The position numbers and the translations under genes are program-made. This document shows positions 1 through 6,125 of a DNA stretch of 7,043 nucleotides, piece by piece (within the stretch, counting starts at the first letter, position 1; every line of letters begins with the position of its first letter). This stretch comes from an uncultured Lentisphaeria bacterium (GTDB taxonomy: Bacteria; Verrucomicrobiota; Lentisphaeria; JABSQK01; CAJWLW01). The notes beneath the pieces were generated by a model, which saw nothing but the letters and a program-made list of their open reading frames with translations, had not been told where the DNA came from and searched no databases. The DNA is taken from assembly GCA_913042885.1 (NCBI GenBank), contig CAJWLW010000259.1:1-7043 (forward strand), given 5' to 3'.

Positions 1-837
1 TTCGGTCAGCCAGCGCCGCAGGATGGCGATGAGCTGCGTGCTGCAGGTTTTGCCGGTATCGATCGCCTGCTGGTGCGCCAGCTCGTGTGTGTCGCCGATA
101 CCGGCGGCCCAGTTGGTGATCATCGACATGCCGATGATCGAGGCCCCGAGTGCTTTTGCAGTGGTGGCCTCGAGTACGGTGCTCATACCGATGACGTCGG
201 CCCCGAGGTTGCGGGCCAGTTTGACTTCGGCACGGGTTTCGTACTGTGGGCCGCAGTTTGCCATGTAGACGCCGCGCTGGGGGGTGACACCCTCCTTGGC
301 GGCGGCGCGGCAAACCGAGTCGTTCATATGGCGGCAATAAGTTTCGGTCATATCGATGTATGGCGTTTGCAGCAGGTGCTGATGTCCGGCCAGGGGTGAA
401 ACGCCGAGGTTGTTGATGTGATCGGTAATGATCATCCAGGTGCCCGGCGGCATGTTTTCGTTGATGGCGCCTGCTGCGTTGGCGAAGACGAATGTCCGGG
501 CGCCGCAGGCGGACGCGGCCCACACTGGCAGGATGCACGGCACCCGGCCATATCCCTCGTAGAGGTGAAAACGTCCGGTGTAAACGAGGGTGCGATGATC
601 GCCGACGCGGCCCCAGATGATTTCCATGCGATGCTGTGCGAGCGACTCGGCGGCCGGTACATGCGGCATGCGCTGCAGTGGTATCCGGCCCCATTCCTCG
701 TCGAACAGGTTGTCCGCGGACTGACCGGACCCGAGCTGGACGACAAGGTCCATGCTGTTGATGAACGGAAATGTGTGCTGCAGGAAATCGCTGGCGTCGT
801 CAAGCTCGATACGGCTTAGTTTGTCAAAGGGATACAT
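1..837 (-). CDS. Purine nucleoside phosphorylase, 3' end cut by window edge
   Basis: Trimeric-type (NP-I family) purine nucleoside phosphorylase, a cytosolic purine-salvage enzyme that splits (deoxy)inosine or (deoxy)guanosine with phosphate into base and (deoxy)ribose-1-phosphate. The frame is open for 279 codons from the ATG at 837 (starting MYPFDKLSRI) to base 1 with no stop, so only the last few residues can be missing; family members are about 270-290 residues. Seen motifs: phosphate loop LGSGQ (35-39), His69, GRFHLYEG (88-95, with Arg89, His91, Tyr93), NAAG (120-123), GPQYET (196-201, the Glu that binds the base), GMST (217-220) and MITNWAAG (239-246). Asn242 in the position of human Asn243 points to 6-oxopurine nucleosides rather than methylthioadenosine. 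His255 aligns with human His257. One oddity is GSGQ where most relatives have GSGLG. No strong Shine-Dalgarno precedes the ATG. The gene is divergent from the hydrolase gene. Confidence 0.93.
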   Translation of the reverse strand, partial: MYPFDKLSRIELDDASDFLQHTFPFINSMDLVVQLGSGQSADNLFDEEWGRIPLQRMPHVPAAESLAQHRMEIIWGRVGDHRTLVYTGRFHLYEGYGRVPCILPVWAASACGARTFVFANAAGAINENMPPGTWMIITDHINNLGVSPLAGHQHLLQTPYIDMTETYCRHMNDSVCRAAAKEGVTPQRGVYMANCGPQYETRAEVKLARNLGADVIGMSTVLEATTAKALGASIIGMSMITNWAAGIGDTHELAHQQAIDTGKTCSTQLIAILRRWLTE

Positions 838-970
838 TATGAGAATTGCGGATTGCGAATTATGACGGAACCACGGGATCACTGGATGTTCAAAAGATAG
901 CAAGGATACCTTGCGTGTCGAGCCGGAACGACGATAACGGAAGAATATGCAGGTTTGCGGAGCATGTGAT
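838..970. promoter_or_regulatory. Divergent intergenic region between PNP and hydrolase genes
   Basis: Non-coding spacer that must hold the promoters of both flanking genes. On the minus strand CATAAT (864-859) is a possible -10 box for PNP, with no clear -35. On the plus strand TTGCGT (911-916) and GATAAC (933-938), 16 bases apart, form a weak promoter-like pair whose start would fall near 945. A tandem repeat GAATTGCG/GATTGCG followed by AATT lies at 843-861, and a small perfect inverted repeat GCAAGG-ATA-CCTTGC at 900-914. Either could be an operator, but both are short enough to be chance. Confidence 0.3.
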
Positions 971-1888
971 ATGGTACAGCGATCCGAAGACACTTGGAAA
1001 AAATCCGGTATTTGGTGGCAGCGTATGCTTTGGTTTGTCGGTTTTGCAGTCCTGCTCTATGTGGCGCTGGTTGTCGCGATGGTCGTGATGGAGCGGCACT
1101 TCATTTTCCTGCCGTCGCGCTATGATGCGGCGGCTTTCGTGCCGCCAACCCCGGCGCCGCAAAGCCGCTATCCGGAGTTGGAGGACGTTTGGTTGACGGC
1201 GTCCGACGGCACGCGGATCCACAGCTGGTTCTGCCGCCCGGCGGTGGCCCGGCCGGGTGGCGGGCATATCCCGATCGAAACCGGCATGACCTTGCTGTGG
1301 CTGCACGGCAATGCCGGGCACATCGCGGCACGCTACGATATCATCGGCCTGTTCACGGCCATCCCGGTGAATGTATTCATCATCGACTACCGCGGTTACG
1401 GGCAGAGCGAGGGGCAGCCGACGGAGGCCGGTATATACCTGGACGCCGCTGCTGCCTGGCAGTACCTGACGGAGGATCGCGGCATTGCCGGTGACCGCAT
1501 CGTGATTTTCGGCAAATCCCTGGGCGGCGGCCCGGCGACAGAGTTGGCATCGAAAGTGGAGGCGGCCGGTCTGATTCTGCAGTCGACCTTTACGTCGATA
1601 CCCGACTTGGCGAATGCCTGTTATCCGTTCATTCCGAAGTTTGTCGTTCGCTCGCAGATGTCATCGATTGACAAGATCGGCGCGATCGGCTATCCGAAGA
1701 TGATTATCCACGGCCCGGCTGATGAGATCATTCCGTATCGGATGGGCCGGAAGCTCTTCGATACAGCATCGGAACCAAAAACGTTTTACGAGGTCCCGGA
1801 CGCCGGTCACAACGACACCTTTGCGGTTGGCGGCGCGGCGTATGTAGCGGCGGTGCGTGCGTTTATCGAAGGGTGCACGCCTGAGTAG
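971..1888 (+). CDS. Membrane-anchored alpha/beta hydrolase (BEM46/ABHD13-like)
   Basis: Serine hydrolase of the alpha/beta fold, closest in pattern to BEM46/ABHD13-like proteins; 305 residues from the chosen ATG. One N-terminal membrane helix (about 20-40, starting LWFVGFAVLL) has no cleavage signal, so the catalytic domain is tethered to the membrane; a lysine-containing flank before it suggests the domain is periplasmic or outside. Motifs in order: LHGNAG oxyanion segment (111-116), YRGYGQSEG (140-148), nucleophile elbow GKSLGG with Ser183, acid Asp251 in GPADE, and His280 in DAGHNDT; together a complete Ser-Asp-His triad. The start at 971 is preferred because GGAG lies 8 bases upstream; an in-frame ATG at 947 (8 residues longer) has GGAAG only 3 bases away, and a third lies just before the helix. 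The substrate is unknown; an ester, thioester or peptide bond is possible. It converges with the M48 gene. Confidence 0.88.
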   Translation: MVQRSEDTWKKSGIWWQRMLWFVGFAVLLYVALVVAMVVMERHFIFLPSRYDAAAFVPPTPAPQSRYPELEDVWLTASDGTRIHSWFCRPAVARPGGGHIPIETGMTLLWLHGNAGHIAARYDIIGLFTAIPVNVFIIDYRGYGQSEGQPTEAGIYLDAAAAWQYLTEDRGIAGDRIVIFGKSLGGGPATELASKVEAAGLILQSTFTSIPDLANACYPFIPKFVVRSQMSSIDKIGAIGYPKMIIHGPADEIIPYRMGRKLFDTASEPKTFYEVPDAGHNDTFAVGGAAYVAAVRAFIEGCTPE

Positions 1889-1970
1889 AACGCAATGGCC
1901 GGCGGGGCGGAATAGATAACAGGGGAAAATACACACAGGGCGGCCGAGGGATGGACCGGCGCGCCAGTGG
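1889..1970. other. Convergent intergenic gap, no clear terminator
   Basis: This gap separates the convergent stops of the hydrolase (TAG, 1886-1888) and the M48 peptidase (TGA, 1973-1971). It is G-rich (runs such as GGCCGGCGGGGCGG), with only short 4-base complementary arms and no T-run on either strand. No intrinsic terminator can be called. Confidence 0.4.
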
Positions 1971-4247
1971 TCACAGCGTATAATCGGTATCGTCCTCGTC
2001 GCTGATCTCTTCCTCGAGGGTCGGGACTTCGGGAAACGCGGGCATTCCGGCCTGCATTTCGACCTTCTGAACGATCGAGGCGATCTGGCCGACAATACGG
2101 TAATAGAGACCGATGGTCTTGTCGTACATTTCGTTGGCGCCGGCGAGCAGGCCCATATAGTCGTCGCGTTCGGGCATGTTTTCGAGGACATACGGTCCGA
2201 TGGAGATGCGGCCGGACTCATGTTCGAAGGGGTAGGCGACTTCCGACAACTGATGATGCACCTTGTGCAGGGTGAAATCGGTGCGTTCGCTTGTCGACAT
2301 GAGGAATGCGATCATGCGTTGCGAGGGCTCGCTGCGGAATTTCGTCAATGCGTACCAGATATAGGAGCTGCCGGCGAGGTTGTCGATGTCGCCGTGGCAG
2401 GCGGCAATCTGCCGCTGGGCGACGAGCAGGTCGTCGACTTGTGTGGTGCATTTCTCGGCGTCGTTCAAATCCTGACGGAACTCGTCGTAGTTGAGCAGTT
2501 GCAGAGCGAGGTTGAAACGGGTAGTCGCCTGGTCCCGGAACGAATCGAGAATTTCCATGACCATGCGCGTATCCTTGTCGGCCTCGCGCAGCATCGTGGC
2601 GATCGTCACCTTGTCGACCTGCATCATGAGCAGGCGCCGCGCCTCATTGGTGATATTAACTCGCAGCATGGAAGCTGCCAGATTAGCGTTTTTCCGCCAG
2701 GTCTGCGCCTGGTCGAAGCGTTTCATTGCTGCCTGCGCGGCCTGGGTGCGGAATTCCATCTGTTCGCGCGCGGCCTGCAGCAGCCGGATCTGTTCAGCCA
2801 TCGGCCGGTCGGTCTCCGGCTTCCTGTTGCTGATCGTGTACGGATGATAAAAGGACACCGCGTATTGGAAGCAGCGATCGAGCGCATCGCCCGCGTCGAT
2901 TATTTCTTCGAGCTGCCTGATGATCTGTTCGGAGTCAACGACTTTCGCACGCTTGAAGCGCTTCTTGAGCACGAACCTGTAGTACTTGGTCGTGACTTCT
3001 CTGCCGTGCGCCGCGAGGTTGTCGAACAGCACTGTTGATGGGCCGTCGAGATGAAACAGGCCCTCGGCGGCGATCTTGCGAACGCTTTTTATCCGGCGCA
3101 GATCGGAGGGGCGCGTGTTGAAGAGAACGTCCACGAGGTCGGCGAACGTGTGGCCATTCTGGTCTGGCTTGGGTTGGTAGATGGCGTTGCGGATGCGCTT
3201 GCGATCATCGACCTTCAGCAGTTTTTCGTTGGTGGCGACGAGTACCGGCAGGTTGTCACCGAGGCGGCCGTCCTTGAACGCCTGGTCGAGCCCGGCGATC
3301 GACAGGTCGTAGGCGGCGCCAAGCAGGGCGATCCGCCACTTGGTGGTTTCGAATCTCTTGCTGCCGGAGATCAGAGCTTCGTAGCGATCGGCGTCGTACT
3401 CCATCTGGCGGATGAAGAAACAACCCACCAAATACCCGATATACATGAGGCACCGCAGGATCAGTCGGGGCAGGCCGATGAAGAAGAAGACGATTATGAA
3501 CAACGGCATCAGGATGCGCACATTGCGTGACCACTCACGCAGCGTCAAGTCGAAAATATCGCGCTCATGGACCACCCGCCAGAACCAGTTGCTGAGGGTG
3601 GTGACGATGTAGCTGACCCGGTGGCCTGTGGCCTGCGCGAAATGTCCGCTCTCGTGGGCGATGACCCCGGCCAGCTCCCGCAGGTCGAGGCCGTGCACCA
3701 GCGGCAGCCCGATTGACAGCACGAAGTCGTTTCTGAACAGCGACAGCAGCCCGTGGCGGCAGGTCACAGATGCATTGACCTCGGTCGTCAGATAGATGCG
3801 GCTGGGCATCGGTGCCTGCAGCACAGTACAAATTCGCTCGACGAAGGCGAACAATCCGGGCTCATCGTCGGTGCTCACGACATGCGGCTCCGGACGGGGC
3901 CGGAAGATGATCAGAAATGGCTTTATCATAAACAGGAAAACGATGAAGCACAGCGCCCCACCGATGCCGTAGGCGATGGTCTCCTTGATCCCCTCCTGGG
4001 CCAGTGCTTCCGTCGTCAGTGCGACACCGTAAACCACGCAGGCAACAACGAGAGCCACGTAAAACAGCAGCAGCAAGATGAGCACAAACCCCACAACCAC
4101 CAGGCCGGCCTTGTATGCCATCGAAACCGTCGGCGGCTCGTCCGGGTCACGGAAGGCGTCGATAATGTCATCGATCCCGGGCAGTTCCCCGGCATCGGCA
4201 AGCTGTGCACCGGCTGGGGTGTCGAAATTATCTGGGGGGGTGTTCAT
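1971..4247 (-). CDS. Membrane M48-family zinc metallopeptidase with long C-terminal extension
   Basis: Integral-membrane peptidase, 758 residues. An acidic, probably cytosolic N-terminal tail (1-43) precedes two hydrophobic helices (about 48-73 and 91-114). The zinc motif HESGH (198-202; His198, Glu199, His202) sits in the M48 context GVIAHESGHFAQ, and the third zinc ligand Glu283 is in QMEYDAD, the family EYDAD signature. Two further hydrophobic stretches (about 243-263 and 265-280) lie between them, as in HtpX/Ste24-type enzymes. All catalytic residues are present, so activity is expected. Unusual is the region after 300: about 450 mostly helical residues, charged and without recognised domains, ending in a very acidic tail (EEEISDEDD). 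HtpX proteins are about 290 residues, so more than half of this protein is extra. It is the last gene of a tight cluster; its ATG overlaps the stop of the preceding 61-residue ORF (ATGA), suggesting coupled translation, and only a weak GGA lies upstream. A role in membrane-protein quality control is plausible from the family; the substrate is unknown. Confidence 0.88.
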   Translation of the reverse strand: MNTPPDNFDTPAGAQLADAGELPGIDDIIDAFRDPDEPPTVSMAYKAGLVVVGFVLILLLLFYVALVVACVVYGVALTTEALAQEGIKETIAYGIGGALCFIVFLFMIKPFLIIFRPRPEPHVVSTDDEPGLFAFVERICTVLQAPMPSRIYLTTEVNASVTCRHGLLSLFRNDFVLSIGLPLVHGLDLRELAGVIAHESGHFAQATGHRVSYIVTTLSNWFWRVVHERDIFDLTLREWSRNVRILMPLFIIVFFFIGLPRLILRCLMYIGYLVGCFFIRQMEYDADRYEALISGSKRFETTKWRIALLGAAYDLSIAGLDQAFKDGRLGDNLPVLVATNEKLLKVDDRKRIRNAIYQPKPDQNGHTFADLVDVLFNTRPSDLRRIKSVRKIAAEGLFHLDGPSTVLFDNLAAHGREVTTKYYRFVLKKRFKRAKVVDSEQIIRQLEEIIDAGDALDRCFQYAVSFYHPYTISNRKPETDRPMAEQIRLLQAAREQMEFRTQAAQAAMKRFDQAQTWRKNANLAASMLRVNITNEARRLLMMQVDKVTIATMLREADKDTRMVMEILDSFRDQATTRFNLALQLLNYDEFRQDLNDAEKCTTQVDDLLVAQRQIAACHGDIDNLAGSSYIWYALTKFRSEPSQRMIAFLMSTSERTDFTLHKVHHQLSEVAYPFEHESGRISIGPYVLENMPERDDYMGLLAGANEMYDKTIGLYYRIVGQIASIVQKVEMQAGMPAFPEVPTLEEEISDEDDTDYTL

Positions 4248-4429
4248 TGTTCCGAGTACGCCGAACGTGATTCGAGTGGGAAGCAGAGCGGTGAAATAAA
4301 TTGCGCAAGTCTCCTGCGCAACTCGGCCACCTTTTCCCGTTGGTCCCGCAGTGCGATCTCCGCCTGCAGCAACTCGGCCCGCGCGGCTCGATAGGCGGCG
4401 CTCTCATTTGCCAGTTCGCCGTACAACAT
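4244..4429 (-). CDS. 61-residue coiled-coil ORF resembling the DUF899 N-terminus (truncated?)
   Basis: Short ORF between PhyH 1 and the M48 gene. It starts 3 bases after the PhyH stop, has AGG 7 bases before its ATG, and its TGA overlaps the M48 ATG (ATGA), so it sits exactly as a translated operon member would. Residues about 8-43 (NESAAYRAARAELLQAEIAL onward, then REKVAELRRRL) form one charged helix. From memory this closely resembles the opening helix of DUF899 thioredoxin-like proteins (pattern EYRAARxxLLxxEIxLRxxxExVAxxRRxLP). The thioredoxin domain that should follow is absent; after LRRRL come about 20 unrelated residues. It may be a decayed remnant kept as a coupling ORF, or a genuine small helical protein acting with the peptidase. 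The resemblance is recalled, not searched. Confidence 0.5.
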   Translation of the reverse strand: MLYGELANESAAYRAARAELLQAEIALRDQREKVAELRRRLAQFISPLCFPLESRSAYSEQ

Positions 4430-4432
4430 CCG

Positions 4433-5236
4433 TTAACCTGCCGCGTTTGCGGTCAGCTCTTCGAGGCGCCTTGCCAAACCGTCGAAGCCGCTCACCATGC
4501 GCCGGATGCGCTCGTCTTCGCTGTTGACGAACGCTTCTGCTGGATGAAAAACGTAGTGTGAATACTTCTGCAGAGAGAGGATCTGCTCGTCCCCGACTGG
4601 CGGTGTCACGAATTTCATGGCGATGTAACGTCGCGCCCCCCTTTTGCCGTACACGGCGTGGTAGAGGCTGTGGTGGAAGATGACGATGTCACCCGGGGTC
4701 GTCTCCGCCGCATGACAGGGGACGTCGGGTCCCTCCAAACCGAAAAACCTCGGATTCTCACCCGTGTGTTCGTCGTTGAAGGACATCAAGGATTCGTTGA
4801 AACCCGGCCGGTGAGATCCCGGAATCACCCGGAAAGCGCCAGTCTCCTTTTCCAGCGAATCGAGGTAGAGCATGATTTTCAGTCGGTTATACGCGGCCTC
4901 GACATCGCCGGGTCGATCGGCATGCCAGTGATGGGCTTTCAAGCGCGGGGGAATACCCCGTTTGCCTTCCGAGCCCGACCACAGAAAGTCGTCACCCAGC
5001 AATTGCCGCACCGGCTCGTGGATGCGCTCGTCGGTGACCAGCTGAGTCAGCCGGGGATCGCGCTCCACAATGGCGTCCACCTCTCCATACTCTTCTCCGG
5101 TGAGCCGACCCACCTCGGTCTCAAAAACTCGCTCGGCTGCGTCCCCTATCTCCTGCACTTCGGCGTTGCTGAAAGCCTGGCGCAGATGGAGGAAGCCGAA
5201 ACACTCGAAGTAATCGATCTGCTCTTTCGTCAACAT
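4433..5236 (-). CDS. Phytanoyl-CoA dioxygenase (PhyH) family Fe(II)/2-oxoglutarate oxygenase 1
   Basis: Cytosolic non-haem iron oxygenase of the PhyH family; 267 residues from the ATG at 5236, starting MLTKEQIDYFECFGFLHL, the usual PhyH opening. Iron ligands visible: HxD in HHWHAD (His105, Asp107) and the distal His193 in SLYHAVYG; the arginine pair at 202-203 (GARRYIAMKF) supplies the 2-oxoglutarate carboxylate contact. The core motif TGAFRVIPGSHRPG (132-145) is also family-typical. The family couples 2-oxoglutarate decarboxylation to hydroxylation (or halogenation) of a small molecule; the substrate here cannot be told. Start choice: an in-frame GTG at 5281 would add 15 arginine-rich residues and has the stronger Shine-Dalgarno (GGAG, 5295-5292), but that site better serves an ATG at 5283 in another frame. 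The ATG at 5236 has AAGGGG 11 bases upstream. It is the first gene of the cluster with the 61-residue ORF and the M48 peptidase. Confidence 0.9.
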   Translation of the reverse strand: MLTKEQIDYFECFGFLHLRQAFSNAEVQEIGDAAERVFETEVGRLTGEEYGEVDAIVERDPRLTQLVTDERIHEPVRQLLGDDFLWSGSEGKRGIPPRLKAHHWHADRPGDVEAAYNRLKIMLYLDSLEKETGAFRVIPGSHRPGFNESLMSFNDEHTGENPRFFGLEGPDVPCHAAETTPGDIVIFHHSLYHAVYGKRGARRYIAMKFVTPPVGDEQILSLQKYSHYVFHPAEAFVNSEDERIRRMVSGFDGLARRLEELTANAAG

Positions 5237-5241
5237 GCCGG

Positions 5242-5283
5242 TTACATCCCCTTGAACATTCTGGATTCGTCGACGACGCACAT
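5242..5283 (-). CDS. Possible 13-codon leader ORF upstream of PhyH 1
   Basis: ATG at 5283 followed by 12 sense codons and TAA (5244-5242); it encodes MCVVDESRMFKGM. GGAGAGAG (5295-5288) places a GGAG core 8 bases before the ATG, the best ribosome site in this upstream region. The stop lies 5 bases before the PhyH ATG, and codons 11-12 (AAG GGG) form the Shine-Dalgarno of PhyH, so translating the leader would occlude or re-deliver ribosomes to the main start. The competing explanation is that the same site initiates at the GTG at 5281 and gives PhyH an extra 15 residues. No known leader peptide is recognised. Confidence 0.35.
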   Translation of the reverse strand: MCVVDESRMFKGM

Positions 5284-5464
5284 GGCGCTCTCTCCACGGC
5301 TGATCGTGTGACCCTTCTTCAGTGGAGTGTACTCTCGCCCCTTTTTAAGGTGTAAAAGATTACCTGAAAGTCAAGTTCCCGCCGTATCTGGAACGAATCC
5401 TGCGCCGTGATGCACTGAGTATAGTATTGGGTATGTGAAGGGGTTATGCCTAAAGGAGGGCAAA
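5284..5464. promoter_or_regulatory. Shared divergent control region of the two PhyH units
   Basis: This spacer, AT-richer than its surroundings between about 5340 and 5440, separates the minus-strand PhyH 1 cluster from the plus-strand HEAT-like/PhyH 2 pair. Plus strand: TATAGT (5420-5425) is a good -10 candidate for the HEAT-like gene, about 40 bases before its ATG, with no convincing -35. Minus strand: TTGACT (5374-5369) is a good -35 candidate for PhyH 1, but the matching -10 (ACCTTA, 5351-5346, spacing 17) is poor. An imperfect inverted repeat GGTGTAA...ATTACC (5349-5364) and a GAGT-GT-ACTC element (5325-5334) could be operators. The calls rest on inspection alone. Confidence 0.4.
5452..5459 (+). 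promoter_or_regulatory. Strong Shine-Dalgarno fixing the HEAT-like gene start
   Basis: AAAGGAGG, a near-perfect anti-16S complement, lies 5 bases before the ATG at 5465. It favours that ATG over the in-frame GTG at 5435 and implies efficient translation of the HEAT-like protein. Confidence 0.85.
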
Positions 5465-6034
5465 ATGAAGAACGAGTGCGCTGACGCGACGCATCAAGCC
5501 ACGCCCGGCCCGTCTTCGAATGTCAAAACGGCTGCGGCCACTTCGCAATCACGGTTGGTCGAGATCGTTATCGCAGTCATGCTTGTAGCGATTTGCGTGC
5601 ACTTGATCGGCAACTGCTGTTCTGAAATGCGCTTGCAAACCTTGCGTGATTTCGATCGGCTACCGTCGTCGCAGCAGCCGAATTTCTCCGTGTCTTTCCT
5701 GGGAGAAGCGATGCAGACGGGGGATCTAACGACCAAGATAGCGGCAATCAATGTTGCCAGTTGCAATCGCCAGCGCTGTGGCGAGAAAGTGCTGATGATC
5801 GCAGCCACCGATCCCGACCGGTGGGTTCGGATGTATCTCGTGTCAGTGCTGCGGCATACGCCGCAGCCGGCGAACACAGCATTGTACCGAGTGCTGTTGC
5901 GGGACAGCGATCCTATCGTTGTCAACGCCACGGTCGATCTCGTCGAGGAGTTCAAGATTTCACGCCTGCCTGCAGAGATCGTGACCAGCAGCGCCGAGCC
6001 GCCGGCATCCGTTACCGAACAGTCGATGCTCTGA
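5465..6034 (+). CDS. Membrane-anchored HEAT-repeat-like hypothetical protein
   Basis: Protein of 189 residues not assigned to a known gene. A polar tail (1-30) is followed by one hydrophobic segment (about 31-50, LVEIVIAVMLVAICVHLIG); no proper lipobox precedes Cys51-Cys52, so it is an anchor rather than a lipoprotein signal. After a linker, residues about 86-165 carry repeated helical units resembling HEAT repeats: GDLTTKIAAINVASC, ATDPDRWVRMYLVSVLRHT and LRDSDPIVVNATVDLVEEF. The D-P-x-W/I-V-R/N pattern followed by a hydrophobic helix is characteristic. HEAT arrays usually bind proteins, so a scaffold or adaptor role is the inference. Six cysteines (5, 44, 51, 52, 100, 105) are many for its size; Cys100 and Cys105 could form a disulfide if the domain is exported. 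The strong Shine-Dalgarno sets the start. PhyH 2 follows 88 bases downstream on the same strand, so they may share a transcript. Confidence 0.75.
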   Translation: MKNECADATHQATPGPSSNVKTAAATSQSRLVEIVIAVMLVAICVHLIGNCCSEMRLQTLRDFDRLPSSQQPNFSVSFLGEAMQTGDLTTKIAAINVASCNRQRCGEKVLMIAATDPDRWVRMYLVSVLRHTPQPANTALYRVLLRDSDPIVVNATVDLVEEFKISRLPAEIVTSSAEPPASVTEQSML

Positions 6035-6063
6035 CAGTGCGAAATCTACAGGGTCACCTTGAG

Positions 6064-6097
6064 CGTGTGCGGGCCTACAAATTTTCGGCTGCACACG
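6064..6097 (+). repeat. Stem-loop between HEAT-like gene and PhyH 2
   Basis: Perfect 7-base arms CGTGTGC (6064-6070) and GCACACG (6091-6097) enclose 20 bases; one G-T and one G-C pair can extend the stem inward. GTCACC occurs on either side of it (6053-6058 and 6105-6110). No T-run follows, so it is not a classical terminator. It lies 26 bases before the Met2 start of PhyH 2, where it could be a 5' leader structure, a processing site or a repressor operator. Confidence 0.45.
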
Positions 6098-6125
6098 TTA
6101 TGTTGTCACCATATCAGGAGACATG

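Noticed and set aside
418..819. Plus-strand open frame of 133 codons over the PNP gene
   Set aside because: The minus strand here holds all the PNP active-site motifs, so this is an antisense shadow.
1889..1970. Possible bidirectional terminator between the hydrolase and M48 genes
   Set aside because: Only 4-base complementary arms and no T-run on either strand.
2220..3038. Long plus-strand open frame (272 codons) antisense to the M48 gene
   Set aside because: It mirrors the codon pattern of the convincing M48 gene; its translation has no recognisable domain and no ribosome site was seen.
3753..4394. Plus-strand open frame of 213 codons spanning the M48 start and the 61-residue ORF
   Set aside because: It crosses a gene junction on the opposite strand and yields a low-complexity polar sequence; it is a shadow frame.
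4658..5311. Plus-strand open frame of 217 codons over PhyH 1
   Set aside because: The opposite strand has the complete PhyH iron and 2-oxoglutarate residues; the plus-strand product has no family features.
5435..5464. GTG start extending the HEAT-like protein by 10 residues
   Set aside because: The extension would be encoded by the Shine-Dalgarno itself (AAAGGAGG, 5452-5459), which is ideally placed for the ATG at 5465.
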